In this document: in pieces, positions 53,764 to 62,172 of the stretch | How positions within the stretch are numbered: the first letter of the stretch is position 1 | Layout: each line of letters starts with the position of its first letter | Source of the DNA: CBDCNP01 sp965222425 | Lineage (GTDB): Bacteria > Acidobacteriota > Vicinamibacteria > Marinacidobacterales > DATDRI01 | DNA: 64,000 nt | NCBI GenBank assembly: GCA_965222425.1 | Contig: CBDCTW010000008.1 | Span: 327,024 to 391,023 of the forward strand | Reading direction: 5' to 3' | Made by a program: the position numbers and the translations under genes | Notes under the pieces: generated by a model | The model's database searches: none | Seen by the model: only the letters and a program-made list of their open reading frames with translations | What the model was told of the DNA's origin: nothing

Positions 53764-54705
53764 TTATAACACAAGGTCGCGACCGAGGCCACGGAAGAAG
53801 TCCCTGGCATCTTCTTGATCCTGGGCTAGTTGCCGCTTGAGCGCCTCGGGGCCGTCGAAGGCGATCGTCTCCCGAAGCCGCTCGTGGAAAAAGAGCCGAA
53901 TCGGAGCACCGTAGACTTCCTCGGCGAAGTCGAAGAGATGCGTCTCAACCGATCGTCTCTCGATACCGAACGTGGGTCGCCGGCCCACATGAGACATGCC
54001 CTGGTGAACGCGTCCCCCGAGCCGCGCGCTGGTCGCGTAGACGCCGTCCGCCACGAGCAGATCGCCTTCCAGCGCAAGGTTCGCGGTGGCGAACCCCAGG
54101 CCCTTGCCTCGTCCGTCGCCCTTCACGACCTTGCCGTCCAGGAAATAGGATCGCCCCAGCATGGCGGCGGCGGTCACTGTCCCGTCCGCCAATGCACATC
54201 GGATGCGCGAGCTGCTGATTATCTCGTCGCCATCTAGCACCGGCTCGACCCGCCGCACTTCGAAATCGAACTTGCTGCCGAAGGAACGCAGCGTTTGAAG
54301 TTCACCGGCCCGACCTCGGCCGAAACGGAAGTTCACACCCAAGACAAGCTCCGAGGGATGAAGCTTCTCGTAAAGCACTTCTCTGACGAAGGCCTCCGGT
54401 TCCTGGCGCGAGAACTCCAGCGTGAACTCGATGATCACGAGCAGATCGATGCCGGTCTCTCTCAGCAGCTCGCGTTTTTGTTCCGGGGTGAGAATGCGCT
54501 TGGGCGCCATATCCGGACGCAACACGCTGATGGGGTGAGGCTCGAACGTCACCGCCACGGCGGGAACCGACAGCTTCTCGCCTCGCTCGACCAGAAGCTT
54601 CATGATGCGCTGGTGACCTAGGTGCACTCCATCGAAGTTACCCAGCGTGACCGCGGGTCGCTCATCGGAGGCGAGATCCACCTCTGGATAGAAGCTGACG
54701 TTCAT
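53764..54705 (-). CDS. ribF: Bifunctional riboflavin kinase/FAD synthetase
   Basis: 313 aa. The N-terminal FAD-synthetase domain has TLGNFDGVHLGHQRIM (nucleotide-binding HxGH) and VLGVNFRFGRGRAG; SSSRIR closes it. The C-terminal kinase domain has GRGKGLGFATANL and its HPSL-like ETHLFDF. It converts riboflavin to FMN and FAD. Gene order with cysS is common in several phyla. Confidence 0.93.
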   Translation of the reverse strand: MNVSFYPEVDLASDERPAVTLGNFDGVHLGHQRIMKLLVERGEKLSVPAVAVTFEPHPISVLRPDMAPKRILTPEQKRELLRETGIDLLVIIEFTLEFSRQEPEAFVREVLYEKLHPSELVLGVNFRFGRGRAGELQTLRSFGSKFDFEVRRVEPVLDGDEIISSSRIRCALADGTVTAAAMLGRSYFLDGKVVKGDGRGKGLGFATANLALEGDLLVADGVYATSARLGGRVHQGMSHVGRRPTFGIERRSVETHLFDFAEEVYGAPIRLFFHERLRETIAFDGPEALKRQLAQDQEDARDFFRGLGRDLVL

Positions 54706-54721
54706 TGAGTCGCCGAGAGAC

Positions 54722-55102
54722 TCACTCGGGGAGAGGGTCCACGCTGAGGGGTTGCAGCTCTTGGATGTACGTCAGGTAGGGCTCGCCGGTTTCACTAACC
54801 GCAAAGAGTGTCACGCTCTCAGCTCGTCGATCGTAACGGAACGACACACCGTAGGCATCACGCAAGTCCTCGGCATCGACCAATCTCTCGCTGACGAGCG
54901 CTCCGAGCGAATCCGGGCGTGCTCCGTAGGTCAGAAAAAACGCGCGTAGCGCAAAGCCCAACTTCTGTAGACGGGCGACGCTGCCTCCCCGCTTCAAGTC
55001 CTGCCCGGCCACATCCAAGACGGCCGCTCTACCCGGAACACGCAACGGGGCCAAACCGGACAGGATCGTCAAGAAACACTCCTTCATCGGTAACTCCCTC
55101 AC
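54722..55102 (-). CDS. Uncharacterised protein with a prepilin-like C-terminal region
   Basis: 126 aa (an ATG at 55087 is an alternative start). A hydrophobic start (FLTILSGLAPLRVPG) is followed by RLQKLGFALRAFFLTYGARPDSLGALVSERLVDAEDLRDAYGVSFRYD, reminiscent of pseudopilin-type small domains (L..Y....YP..L..L...) but not convincingly one. It stands 17 bases before ribF. Function unknown. Confidence 0.5.
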   Translation of the reverse strand: MRELPMKECFLTILSGLAPLRVPGRAAVLDVAGQDLKRGGSVARLQKLGFALRAFFLTYGARPDSLGALVSERLVDAEDLRDAYGVSFRYDRRAESVTLFAVSETGEPYLTYIQELQPLSVDPLPE

Positions 55103-55209
55103 CGTCTTGAGGGGTTGCGGCGTAAAGCGACTCCGCGGGGCCCCCGAGAGTCACCGCCAGCAACAGGGTAAAGGCGAACGCAAGAAGGTTGCTCGACGCG
55201 CCTGACAAC

Positions 55210-55256
55210 CTGCCCAACCTTACCAACCTTACCAACCTTGACCTTGACCTTGACAC
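55210..55256. repeat. Short tandem repeats (AACCTTACC and TTGACC type)
   Basis: Nine-base units AACCTTACC repeat about three times, then six-base TTGACC units repeat about three times. The array lies in the upstream region of the gene at 54722. Slippage-prone; no protein role assigned. Confidence 0.75.
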
Positions 55257-55291
55257 TTCAATAGGGTTTTAGAGAGGGAGGCACGGGACTC

Positions 55292-55813
55292 TTAGAGCTT
55301 CAGGATACTGGCTTTGGCCATAAAGCGCATCCGCAGATCGTACAGAATCTGGTCCAGCGCTTCCTCCTCGTTCTTGTCGAGATTGCCTTCTGTCTTCTTC
55401 TGCAACATCGCAAGGAAAGAGACCATGTCCTGAACTCCGTGCAAGTTCTCCTTCTTCTCTCCCGAAGCGGGGTCCGGCACTTCACCAAGTTGCACCAAAG
55501 CGTTCGTGGCCAGCATGTTGACAAGGTCCAGGAAACTGAGCTCCGGCGGAGCTTCGGCCGTCGCGGTCTGGGCATTTGGGGCGGGCGGGGCCAACTGCGC
55601 TTCTTGATTAGCTTGAAGAGGTCGAGAAGGCGGAGCGGCCAGAGCCCCTTTAGCGGCGGGGCGAGGTGACGCCTCCTCGGGTTCTTGCTCAACGCGAGGA
55701 CTTCCTTTAGAGGCGGCAGAGGCTTCCTCGTCGTTCCACAGCTCGCCCTCGGAGGTAAACTTCCTGCGGTCCGTTACCTTGAAGCCCCTAGTCTCGTCTT
55801 CTGATTGACTCAT
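55292..55813 (-). CDS. DUF1844-family protein
   Basis: 173 aa. The N-terminus (GFKVTDRRKFTSEGELW) and the C-terminal helical domain (LSFLDLVNMLATNALVQLGEVPDP, NLHGVQDMVSFLAMLQKKTEGNL, EALDQILYDLRMRFMA) are the DUF1844 pattern; between them is a proline- and alanine-rich linker. Common in Acidobacteriota, Deltaproteobacteria-like groups and related lineages; function unknown. Confidence 0.88.
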   Translation of the reverse strand: MSQSEDETRGFKVTDRRKFTSEGELWNDEEASAASKGSPRVEQEPEEASPRPAAKGALAAPPSRPLQANQEAQLAPPAPNAQTATAEAPPELSFLDLVNMLATNALVQLGEVPDPASGEKKENLHGVQDMVSFLAMLQKKTEGNLDKNEEEALDQILYDLRMRFMAKASILKL

Positions 55814-56037
55814 AATGCGATCCCGACCGCCTGGTTCGCGAAGGCTACAGGTTCAGCGGAGGCCCTAGGTTGGCACTTCGGCGGAGCCAGACGCCCCAGT
55901 TGAGAGCGGTCAAGAGCGGTTATGCTAACACAAAAAAACACCGGGATCAACCGAGCCGTGCCTGTATCTTGCGCTGAGATAATGCTTTATAATTGCGCCG
56001 CCGTCATGGGAGCCAACGACCGCAATCGGGAGGACTG

Positions 56038-56841
56038 ATGGAGCCGGGTGAACGCTGGGGAAAAGTGGTTAGCCTGATGGCTCGTTTGCGCGGCCCGCAA
56101 GGATGTCCCTGGGACCGGAAGCAGACTCTCCACTCGCTCCGCCCCTTCATCCTGGAAGAAGCCTACGAACTGGTCGATGCCATCGAGCAGGACGAGGGCG
56201 AGGCGATTCGTGAAGAGACGGGGGACCTGCTCCTCGAGGTGCTCTTCGTTTCACAGATCTGCGCGGAGAGAGGCCTCTTCACTTCGAACGGCGTGCTCGA
56301 GGGCCTAGAAGCCAAGATGGTGCGCCGACATCCGCACGTGTTCGGTGACCAGACCGCCGGGAGCGCGGGCGAGGCGCTCGCCAAGTGGGAGGAGATCAAG
56401 GACGCCGAGAAAGAGTCGGATGCTCCCGCCCCCGCCCCAGGCTCTCTGTTAGGGAAAGTTCCTCGCGCCCTTCCCGCGTTGATGCGGGCAGCGAAGCTCT
56501 CCGCCCGAGCCGCCCGTGTCGGCTTCGATTGGACTTCGGTGGAACAGATATTGGACAAGCTGGACGAAGAGCTCCGCGAGCTCGATGCGGCTCGAAAGTC
56601 GGGAAGCTCCGAAGCGGTGGCCGAAGAGCTCGGCGATCTTCTGTTCGTTATTGCCAACATCTCTCGCCATCTCGCGGTCGATCCGGAGCTCGCCTTGCAC
56701 GCGGCAAACCAAAAATTCGAAGAACGCTTTAGGCATATCGAGGAAAGACTCCAGGCGGACGGGCGATCGCCTTCGGAATCGAGCTTGGATGAGATGGAAG
56801 CTCTGTGGCAGGAAGCAAAAAACAAGAGCGAGACGTCGTAG
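56038..56841 (+). CDS. mazG: Nucleoside triphosphate pyrophosphohydrolase MazG
   Basis: 267 aa from the ATG at 56038 after GGGAGG. CPWDRKQTLHSLRPFILEEAYELVDAIE is the first MazG domain with EExxE/D metal-binding residues; KVPRALPALMRAAKLSARAARVGFDW begins the second domain with EELGDLLFVIANISRH. It hydrolyses (d)NTPs to NMP and PPi, preventing misincorporation and damping ppGpp-related signals. Ends 8 bp before a family A repeat. Confidence 0.93.
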   Translation: MEPGERWGKVVSLMARLRGPQGCPWDRKQTLHSLRPFILEEAYELVDAIEQDEGEAIREETGDLLLEVLFVSQICAERGLFTSNGVLEGLEAKMVRRHPHVFGDQTAGSAGEALAKWEEIKDAEKESDAPAPAPGSLLGKVPRALPALMRAAKLSARAARVGFDWTSVEQILDKLDEELRELDAARKSGSSEAVAEELGDLLFVIANISRHLAVDPELALHAANQKFEERFRHIEERLQADGRSPSESSLDEMEALWQEAKNKSETS

Positions 56842-56849
56842 CTCAAGGG

Positions 56850-56963
56850 TGCCTTGGTGCATAACTCTGGACAACTCTAAAGGAATCAGCAGGTTACGTT
56901 TTTGGGCCAAAAATCGCAGAGTCAATGGAATCAATGACTTACCTGTATTTATGCACCAAGGCA
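56850..56963 (+). mobile_element. Repeat family A (114 bp), copy 4
   Basis: Full-length copy in the space between mazG and the amidohydrolase gene, so no gene is disrupted. Same sequence as copy 1 with the intact TTTTTGGGCCAAAAA centre. Confidence 0.88.
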
Positions 56964-56996
56964 TTGTGCTTCCGTAGCGTCGGAAGTGGAGATATG

Positions 56997-57021
56997 ATCC
57001 TCCGGCATCAGAACGGAGGAT
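56997..57021 (+). promoter_or_regulatory. Hairpin that can hide the ribosome binding site
   Basis: ATCCTCCG (56997-57004) and CGGAGGAT (57014-57021) are perfect complements around a 9-base loop. The 3' arm contains the GGAGG Shine-Dalgarno of the amidohydrolase, four to six bases before its ATG. A second small inverted pair, CTTCCG/CGGAAG, lies just upstream. Folding would block translation, as in RNA thermometers or attenuators. Function not shown. Confidence 0.5.
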
Positions 57022-57024
57022 TCC

Positions 57025-58332
57025 ATGAAACCAGGTACGCTTCTTCTCTCCACGTTCCTGCTGGCCACTAACTCCGCCGCGCAGGATACCGAAACGAGCA
57101 CGATCGTCGTTATCGGCGACCGAATGATCGACGCGACCGGTGCCAGCGCCAAAGAAAACTATGCGGTGGTCATTGAGGGAGACCGCATCGTCGGGATCGG
57201 GCCCAAGGATAGCGTGCGGATTCCCCCGGGCGCGGAAATCATCGCGATGTCGGGAGCAACCGTTCTTCCTGGACTTGCGGATGTTCACGTCCATCCCGCT
57301 TTCTATCTCGCCGGTCCGCGAGACTTCGAAGACGATTCTCTTTCCGCCCTTCGCGCTTCCGCGATTCTCAGACAGGCATTAGATGCCGGCATTACGCTCA
57401 TGCGCGATCTCGGAGCGCGCAATAACGTAGGCATCGGTCTGAAGCATGCGTTGGCCGAAGGCTACATCGAAGGACCGCGCCTCATCGTCGCGAACGGCGT
57501 GATCGGGCAGACCGGGGCGCATGCCTCCGAGTTCGAGCTCATGGTAGAGCCGAAGTGGCTCCTGGCCTCGGACTCGCTGGGCGAGTGGCGACGCAACATA
57601 CGCACCAACTTCAAGCTGGGTGCGGACGTTACCAAGGTAACCTCGCCCTTCACCCGCGAAGAGATTGAGGTCGCGATCGAAGAAACTCACAACTTGGGAG
57701 CGATGATCGCCGTTCACGCGGGCGGGCGAAAAGGCGGAAAACCAGTGGCACCCAACTGGTACTCCGATCCGGAAATGATGATGGTGGAGTGGGCAGTGGC
57801 GGCCGGGGCTGACACCATCGAGCACCTCTACCCGATGAAAAACCAAGCCGCAGTGATTGCCATGATGAGGGAAAAAGGCACCATCGTGGTACCGACAATC
57901 CGAGGGGTGGGCCGCAGAACGCGTGAGCCAACCGAATCCGATATCCGCTTCCAGTTGACGCCGGCCGATGCCGAGGATCGATTTCGCGCGCTCCAGGAAG
58001 CCGGGGTGCCGATGGCGATCGCCACGGATGTCGAAGGCGGCAGGCAGGGTGAGATCGGTAACTACTACATCCAGGAGCTCGAGCAGTTCATCAAATGGGG
58101 GTACACGCACCAGGAAGCGATCGAGGCCGCAACTCGTGTGGGAGCGATGGCGTGCGGCTTAGCCGACTCTCTCGGCACTTTGGAGACTGGAAAGCTCGCG
58201 GATCTCATCGTGGTTCCGGGCAATCCTCTCGAGGACATCAAAGTGCTCACCCGGCCGCTTCTGGTGATTCAGGGCGGGAAAATCGTCCGGGATCGGCGAG
58301 CGACGGATTCGATGATGGAGGTGACGCCTTGA
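57025..58332 (+). CDS. Secreted amidohydrolase-family protein
   Basis: 435 aa. Signal peptide TLLLSTFLLATNSAA. The TIM-barrel features are ATVLPGLADVHVHPAFY (HxH), IAVHAGGRKGGK, DTIEHLYPM, IATDVEGG and LADSLGTLETGKLADLIVVPGNPL, all typical of imidazolonepropionase-like amidohydrolases. Substrate unknown; exported homologues often act on xenobiotic or peptide-derived amides. Its TGA overlaps the next start (58329-58332). Confidence 0.87.
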   Translation: MKPGTLLLSTFLLATNSAAQDTETSTIVVIGDRMIDATGASAKENYAVVIEGDRIVGIGPKDSVRIPPGAEIIAMSGATVLPGLADVHVHPAFYLAGPRDFEDDSLSALRASAILRQALDAGITLMRDLGARNNVGIGLKHALAEGYIEGPRLIVANGVIGQTGAHASEFELMVEPKWLLASDSLGEWRRNIRTNFKLGADVTKVTSPFTREEIEVAIEETHNLGAMIAVHAGGRKGGKPVAPNWYSDPEMMMVEWAVAAGADTIEHLYPMKNQAAVIAMMREKGTIVVPTIRGVGRRTREPTESDIRFQLTPADAEDRFRALQEAGVPMAIATDVEGGRQGEIGNYYIQELEQFIKWGYTHQEAIEAATRVGAMACGLADSLGTLETGKLADLIVVPGNPLEDIKVLTRPLLVIQGGKIVRDRRATDSMMEVTP

Positions 58333-59858
58333 AGAAAGGGTTATCGCGACTAGGCTTCTTGATCGTTGTGTGGACGGCACTTCCGCTCGAAGCGCAAACG
58401 GAACGCTGGTGGCCCCACCCCATTGGGGGAGAAGGCGATCAGGCGGGAGGCTCCAATTGGATCACGCCGAAGAGGATCCTTGAGGCAGTCCATCTCGTCA
58501 AATCGGACAAGGTTTACGAGCTCGGGCACCTCTATGAGCGCGGGATGCCAATCTTCGGAGATCGAACGTACGAACTCTTCATTCTCCGCAGCCGTCGAGT
58601 GGAAAAAGTCATCGGTGACGACTGGATCATCAACGACGGCGGTGAGACTACGATCGTCGTCAACGACGTGAAATTGCACGACGGTGCGATGGGTAGCACC
58701 GGTTTGACGGCTTCGAACGGGGCGTGGGATGTCATGGTGAGAGACGATGGTGTTACCGTGGATACCAGCACGAACCCATGGACCCTCTCTGCTAGATCCA
58801 CGAGCATCATCGCCGATCGGGATTTTTCGGTGGAGGACTTCAACGAGGATCGATCGACGCGATCGCCTGAGCCGGAGCCCGAACCGGAACCTAAGCCAGA
58901 ACCCGAGCCTAAGGAATTCACCAGCCTTATGGAAGTGTATGCACCCCGAGCAGCCCTTTATGAGGCCGTCCCGGATTTCCTGCTTCGTCTGATGGGACCA
59001 GCGAGGAATTGTCTCTTGTTACCGGGACCACCCGAATCACCTAGCTGGCCAGTCTGGGTCCAGTTGTCGGGTGGGAAGGTAGCGTATGAGGCTGTGCGCT
59101 CGAGCGTGGGCACCGAATACGGTCTTGAGCGCCGCACGGTGGATGTTGGCATCAACGTGCCTCTTGGCGGGATTGACGGTTGGCTTTCCGTGCGCCGCGT
59201 GCTCGGTTCCGCGGATGTTTCCGCACCTACAGGAAGCGGAGAGATCGAAGCGACGGGGACAGCCTCCTCGGTCGGAGTTTCCTGGAGGGGAAGGAGTAAC
59301 TTCTATGCGGTCGGCTGCGGCTCTTTGACCGATTACAACATCAACTTCTCATCAAACAGACGGGGCCTGCTCAAGGAGAGCGTCGACGGAGATGGCTACT
59401 CTCTGGGTGCCGAGTTGGGCCGCCGCTTCGATCTAGGTAGAAACAGAAACATAAGTCTGACACCTCGGGCGTGGTTGGTTCGCACCAGCGTTGCCGTAGA
59501 CAATTTCACGGATGCGGTGAACTCTCGAGTTTCGTTCCCGCATGCGCATCGTCTCATCGGAGGCCTTGGGGCAGTGGCAGAAGCCCGAGCGCGTCTGGGG
59601 CGTGGAGGACAGCTTTCGCTGCGGAGTTCAGTGGACATCGAGCGGACGTTCCGTGGCACGGAGACTGTCGCTTGGGTATCGGCAGAGAGGCTGAGCACGG
59701 AATCCCCTGAAGACGGGATTCTGCTGGGGCTGGACGGCGTCTATCGGAAGAGCCACTTCTCGGTCGGTGCGAAAGTGACAGCGTGGACGGCGTTGGCGGC
59801 GTTGGGTTCCAACAACCGAGGATACTCCAGCATTATCAAGTTCGGATTGCACTTTTAG
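58329..59858 (+). CDS. Chimera: cyclase-family N-terminus joined to autotransporter-type beta-barrel
   Basis: 509 aa from the TTG at 58329. Signal peptide, then WWPHPIGGEGDQAGGSNWIT, LVKSDKVYELGHLYERGMPIFG, the start of the metal-dependent cyclase family (kynurenine-formamidase-like). After about residue 85 (58584) the similarity stops and a different protein continues: a beta-rich stretch (VIGDDWIINDGGETTIVVND), a PEPEPEPEPKPEPEPK linker, and about 290 residues of alternating strands ending in KFGLHF, an outer-membrane-barrel C-terminus. The frame is uninterrupted. I infer a deletion that fused two plus-strand genes; the cyclase active site is lost. Confidence 0.7.
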   Translation: MKKGLSRLGFLIVVWTALPLEAQTERWWPHPIGGEGDQAGGSNWITPKRILEAVHLVKSDKVYELGHLYERGMPIFGDRTYELFILRSRRVEKVIGDDWIINDGGETTIVVNDVKLHDGAMGSTGLTASNGAWDVMVRDDGVTVDTSTNPWTLSARSTSIIADRDFSVEDFNEDRSTRSPEPEPEPEPKPEPEPKEFTSLMEVYAPRAALYEAVPDFLLRLMGPARNCLLLPGPPESPSWPVWVQLSGGKVAYEAVRSSVGTEYGLERRTVDVGINVPLGGIDGWLSVRRVLGSADVSAPTGSGEIEATGTASSVGVSWRGRSNFYAVGCGSLTDYNINFSSNRRGLLKESVDGDGYSLGAELGRRFDLGRNRNISLTPRAWLVRTSVAVDNFTDAVNSRVSFPHAHRLIGGLGAVAEARARLGRGGQLSLRSSVDIERTFRGTETVAWVSAERLSTESPEDGILLGLDGVYRKSHFSVGAKVTAWTALAALGSNNRGYSSIIKFGLHF

Positions 59859-59869
59859 CCCCTGACAAA

Positions 59870-59983
59870 TGCCTTGGTGCATAAATACAGGTAAGTCATT
59901 GATTCCATTGACTCTGCGATTTTTGGCCCAAAAACGTAACCTGCTGATTCCTTTAGAGTTGTCCAGAGTTATGCACCAAGGCA
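59870..59983 (-). mobile_element. Repeat family A (114 bp), copy 5
   Basis: Full-length copy, reverse orientation, 11 bp after the chimeric gene. The next sequence to 60120 carries a fragment of a lost protein. Confidence 0.88.
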
Positions 59984-60120
59984 TCGAGGCGGCAAGAGCC
60001 GCGCTCCAAGCAGTGGGAGAGTATGGCGCGTGTGACTCCTGGGTCGTGTTTCCACCACCCGGAGGGAAGGGTCGCCCAGACCTGAAGCGCTACACGAACC
60101 TGTGCATCGTCAAAATTGCT
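59984..60120 (+). pseudogene. Unidentified protein fragment
   Basis: A plus-strand frame reads IEAARAALQAVGEYGACDSW and VVFPPPGGKGRPDLKRYTNLCIVK before entering the transposase region. The residue content looks like coding sequence, but no family is recognised. It is bounded by a family A repeat and an insertion element. Confidence 0.4.
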
Positions 60121-60188
60121 CCGCCCACGAAATCAAGGACTTACGCTCCGCTTGAATTCCGGGCCGAAGACGGCGAAACTCCGCCGCT

Positions 60189-61238
60189 ATGCTCAACGTT
60201 GTTGTCTTCCTCGTTTCACTTGGCGTCCGTGCCATTCGGGCGATGTGTCGGCGCCGCGCCGATCTGGTGTTGGAGAACGTCGCTTTGCGGCAGCAAGTGA
60301 CGGCGCTGAAGAAAGAGCGCCCACGCCCACCGCTCGACGACACGGAACGGGCTTTCTGGGTTGCTCTTCGAGGTTCGTGGCCCGTGTGGGCGAGCCGCCT
60401 GCTCATCGTCCACGCGGACACCGTGGCCCGTTGGCATCGCGACCGATTCCGACGGTACTGGGCAAAGATCTCGCAGCGCCGCCATCCCGGTCGGCCTCGG
60501 ATTGATGCCGAGATTCGTCGCCTCGTCCGCACGATGGCGCAAGACGGCTGGGGGGCGCCACGCATCCATGCTGAGCTCACCAAGCTTGGTTTCATCATCT
60601 CCGAGATCACGGTGTCGCGATACCTGCCGCGGCGTCCCGCGGAGCCCGACCAGCTGAAACGATGGATGGCTTTCTTGCGCAACCATAAAGACGATATCGC
60701 CGCCATGGATCTGTTCACCGTGCCCACCGCGTCGCTCCGGCTGCTGTACGGCTTCTTCGTCATCGAGCACGGTCGCCGGCACATCGTTCACTTCAACGCC
60801 ACGTTCCACCCGACGTCTGCTTGGGTTATTCAGCAACTACGGGAGGCGTTTCCCTACGACACCGCTCCGAGATATCTCATCTTCGATCGCGACTTCATCT
60901 TTAACGCTGCGGTCATCGAGTTCATCAAGGCAACGGGCACAAAACCCGTTCGCACTTCGTTTCGCAGCCCATGGCAAAACGGAACCGCGGAGCGGTGGGT
61001 CGGCAGCTGCCGTCGCGAGCTCCTTGAGCACGTCGTGGTTCTCGGTGCATGTCATCTCATCCGGCTCGTGCGAGCTTACATCAGCTACTATCATGAGGAC
61101 CGTTGCCACTTGGGGCTGAACAAGGACACACCGAGCTTGAGAACGGTCACGCACCGACCGTCTCCTACGGCGAAAGTAGTCGCACTGCCGCGAGTCGGTG
61201 GACTGCACCATCGATACGAGTGGCGAGAGGCAGCCTGA
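60189..61238 (+). CDS. Integrase-core (rve) transposase
   Basis: 349 aa. Helix-turn-helix and helix-rich N-terminus (VLENVALRQQVTALKKERPRP), then the DDE core: AAMDLFTVP (D), YLIFDRDFIF (D) and NGTAERWVGSCRRELLEHVV (E), with YYHEDRCHLGLNKDTP near the end. Full length. Its exact IS family (IS3/IS481-like) and terminal repeats were not resolved. The insertion removed the 3' end of the SGNH-type gene at 61.2-61.8 kb. Confidence 0.85.
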   Translation: MLNVVVFLVSLGVRAIRAMCRRRADLVLENVALRQQVTALKKERPRPPLDDTERAFWVALRGSWPVWASRLLIVHADTVARWHRDRFRRYWAKISQRRHPGRPRIDAEIRRLVRTMAQDGWGAPRIHAELTKLGFIISEITVSRYLPRRPAEPDQLKRWMAFLRNHKDDIAAMDLFTVPTASLRLLYGFFVIEHGRRHIVHFNATFHPTSAWVIQQLREAFPYDTAPRYLIFDRDFIFNAAVIEFIKATGTKPVRTSFRSPWQNGTAERWVGSCRRELLEHVVVLGACHLIRLVRAYISYYHEDRCHLGLNKDTPSLRTVTHRPSPTAKVVALPRVGGLHHRYEWREAA

Positions 61239-61239
61239 G

Positions 61240-61844
61240 TCAGCTTGGTCGCTCGCGTTACTCGGCTGGTCGCCGAGAAGTTCGTCCTCAGCACCTTCCC
61301 TCGCGCGCTGACCACGCTCTCCAGCATGTGCTCGAGGGCGGTCCGGGCCCTAGAGTCCAGTCCCGGATCAATAATGATGATGGACAAGGTATCTCGAAAG
61401 TCGTTTCCGTTGAAAGAGACCAAGACGGCATAAAAAAGGTCGAACTCGAGAGCCTCCTCCTCAAGCTGGAGCTCGATGTCGGCGAAGCCGTAACCCCCGA
61501 CGCCGAAGTTCAGGACCTCCCACCGCTCGGGCGAAACGCTCTTTTCGAAAACCCCCACGAGAGAGTGCTCGACGTCCTCGGCCCAGCAGCCGAAGGTGAA
61601 AGAGTCGCCGAAGAAGCCCACGCGCCGCCGTCCTTCCGTGTTTTCCTTTGACACCTCACGCCAGCGCATGCCGTGGCGGTTCGTCTCGATGGGAACTTGG
61701 TAAGGCCCCCCACCCCTCGTAGACGCGAAGGCCCATCTCGGAAGCCGCTAGAGCGAGGGACAACCCCAGGAGAAGGGCGAGAGCGGCGAACAGATGGCGC
61801 TTTCGCCTCGACGAGCTGGGGACGGGGCCATCGACTTCACGCAT
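61240..61844 (-). pseudogene. SGNH/GDSL-type hydrolase, frameshifted and 3'-truncated
   Basis: One frame (61656-61844) has an N-terminal membrane anchor (HLFAALALLLGLSLALAASEMGLRVYEGWG). A second frame carries the continuation, YQVPIETNRHGMRWREVS, then VGFFGDSFTFGCW with the GDS serine motif, and LNFGVGGYGF. The frames switch at a G run near 61700 (GGGGTGGGGGG). Homology ends near 61250 where the transposase element begins, so the C-terminal DxxH is lost. Confidence 0.7.
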
Positions 61845-62172
61845 GCGTTTCGCGATAGGAGCAAGCGAGTTTACCTCCCCTGGACGAGGCGTTCAAAGTT
61901 CTCACCCGCGGCGTAAGCAATACTCTACGAGGCACAGCCTGAGTCCGGAAAAGCGGATGTTATAGTGTGTTCTTGCGCGTCCAGGCTTCCAACACCGCGC
62001 CGTGGTTTCGGTACGGATCCCGTTCCAGGCGAGATCGACTAGTCCCCTGGATCTTTGATTACTATACAAAGTTAGACTTTTCGCCAGCCCATAAGATTCA
62101 TAAGATTCATGCACTTAGAATGGTTTCGGCAAGCTCTGCTTTGTCTAGTTTTTTCTGCTACAGGGGACTAGC

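Noticed and set aside
59628..59984. Small frames through the 114-bp repeats reading MPWCITLDNSKGI
   Set aside because: The same peptide appears at every family A copy and reflects the repeat's inverted ends, not a gene.
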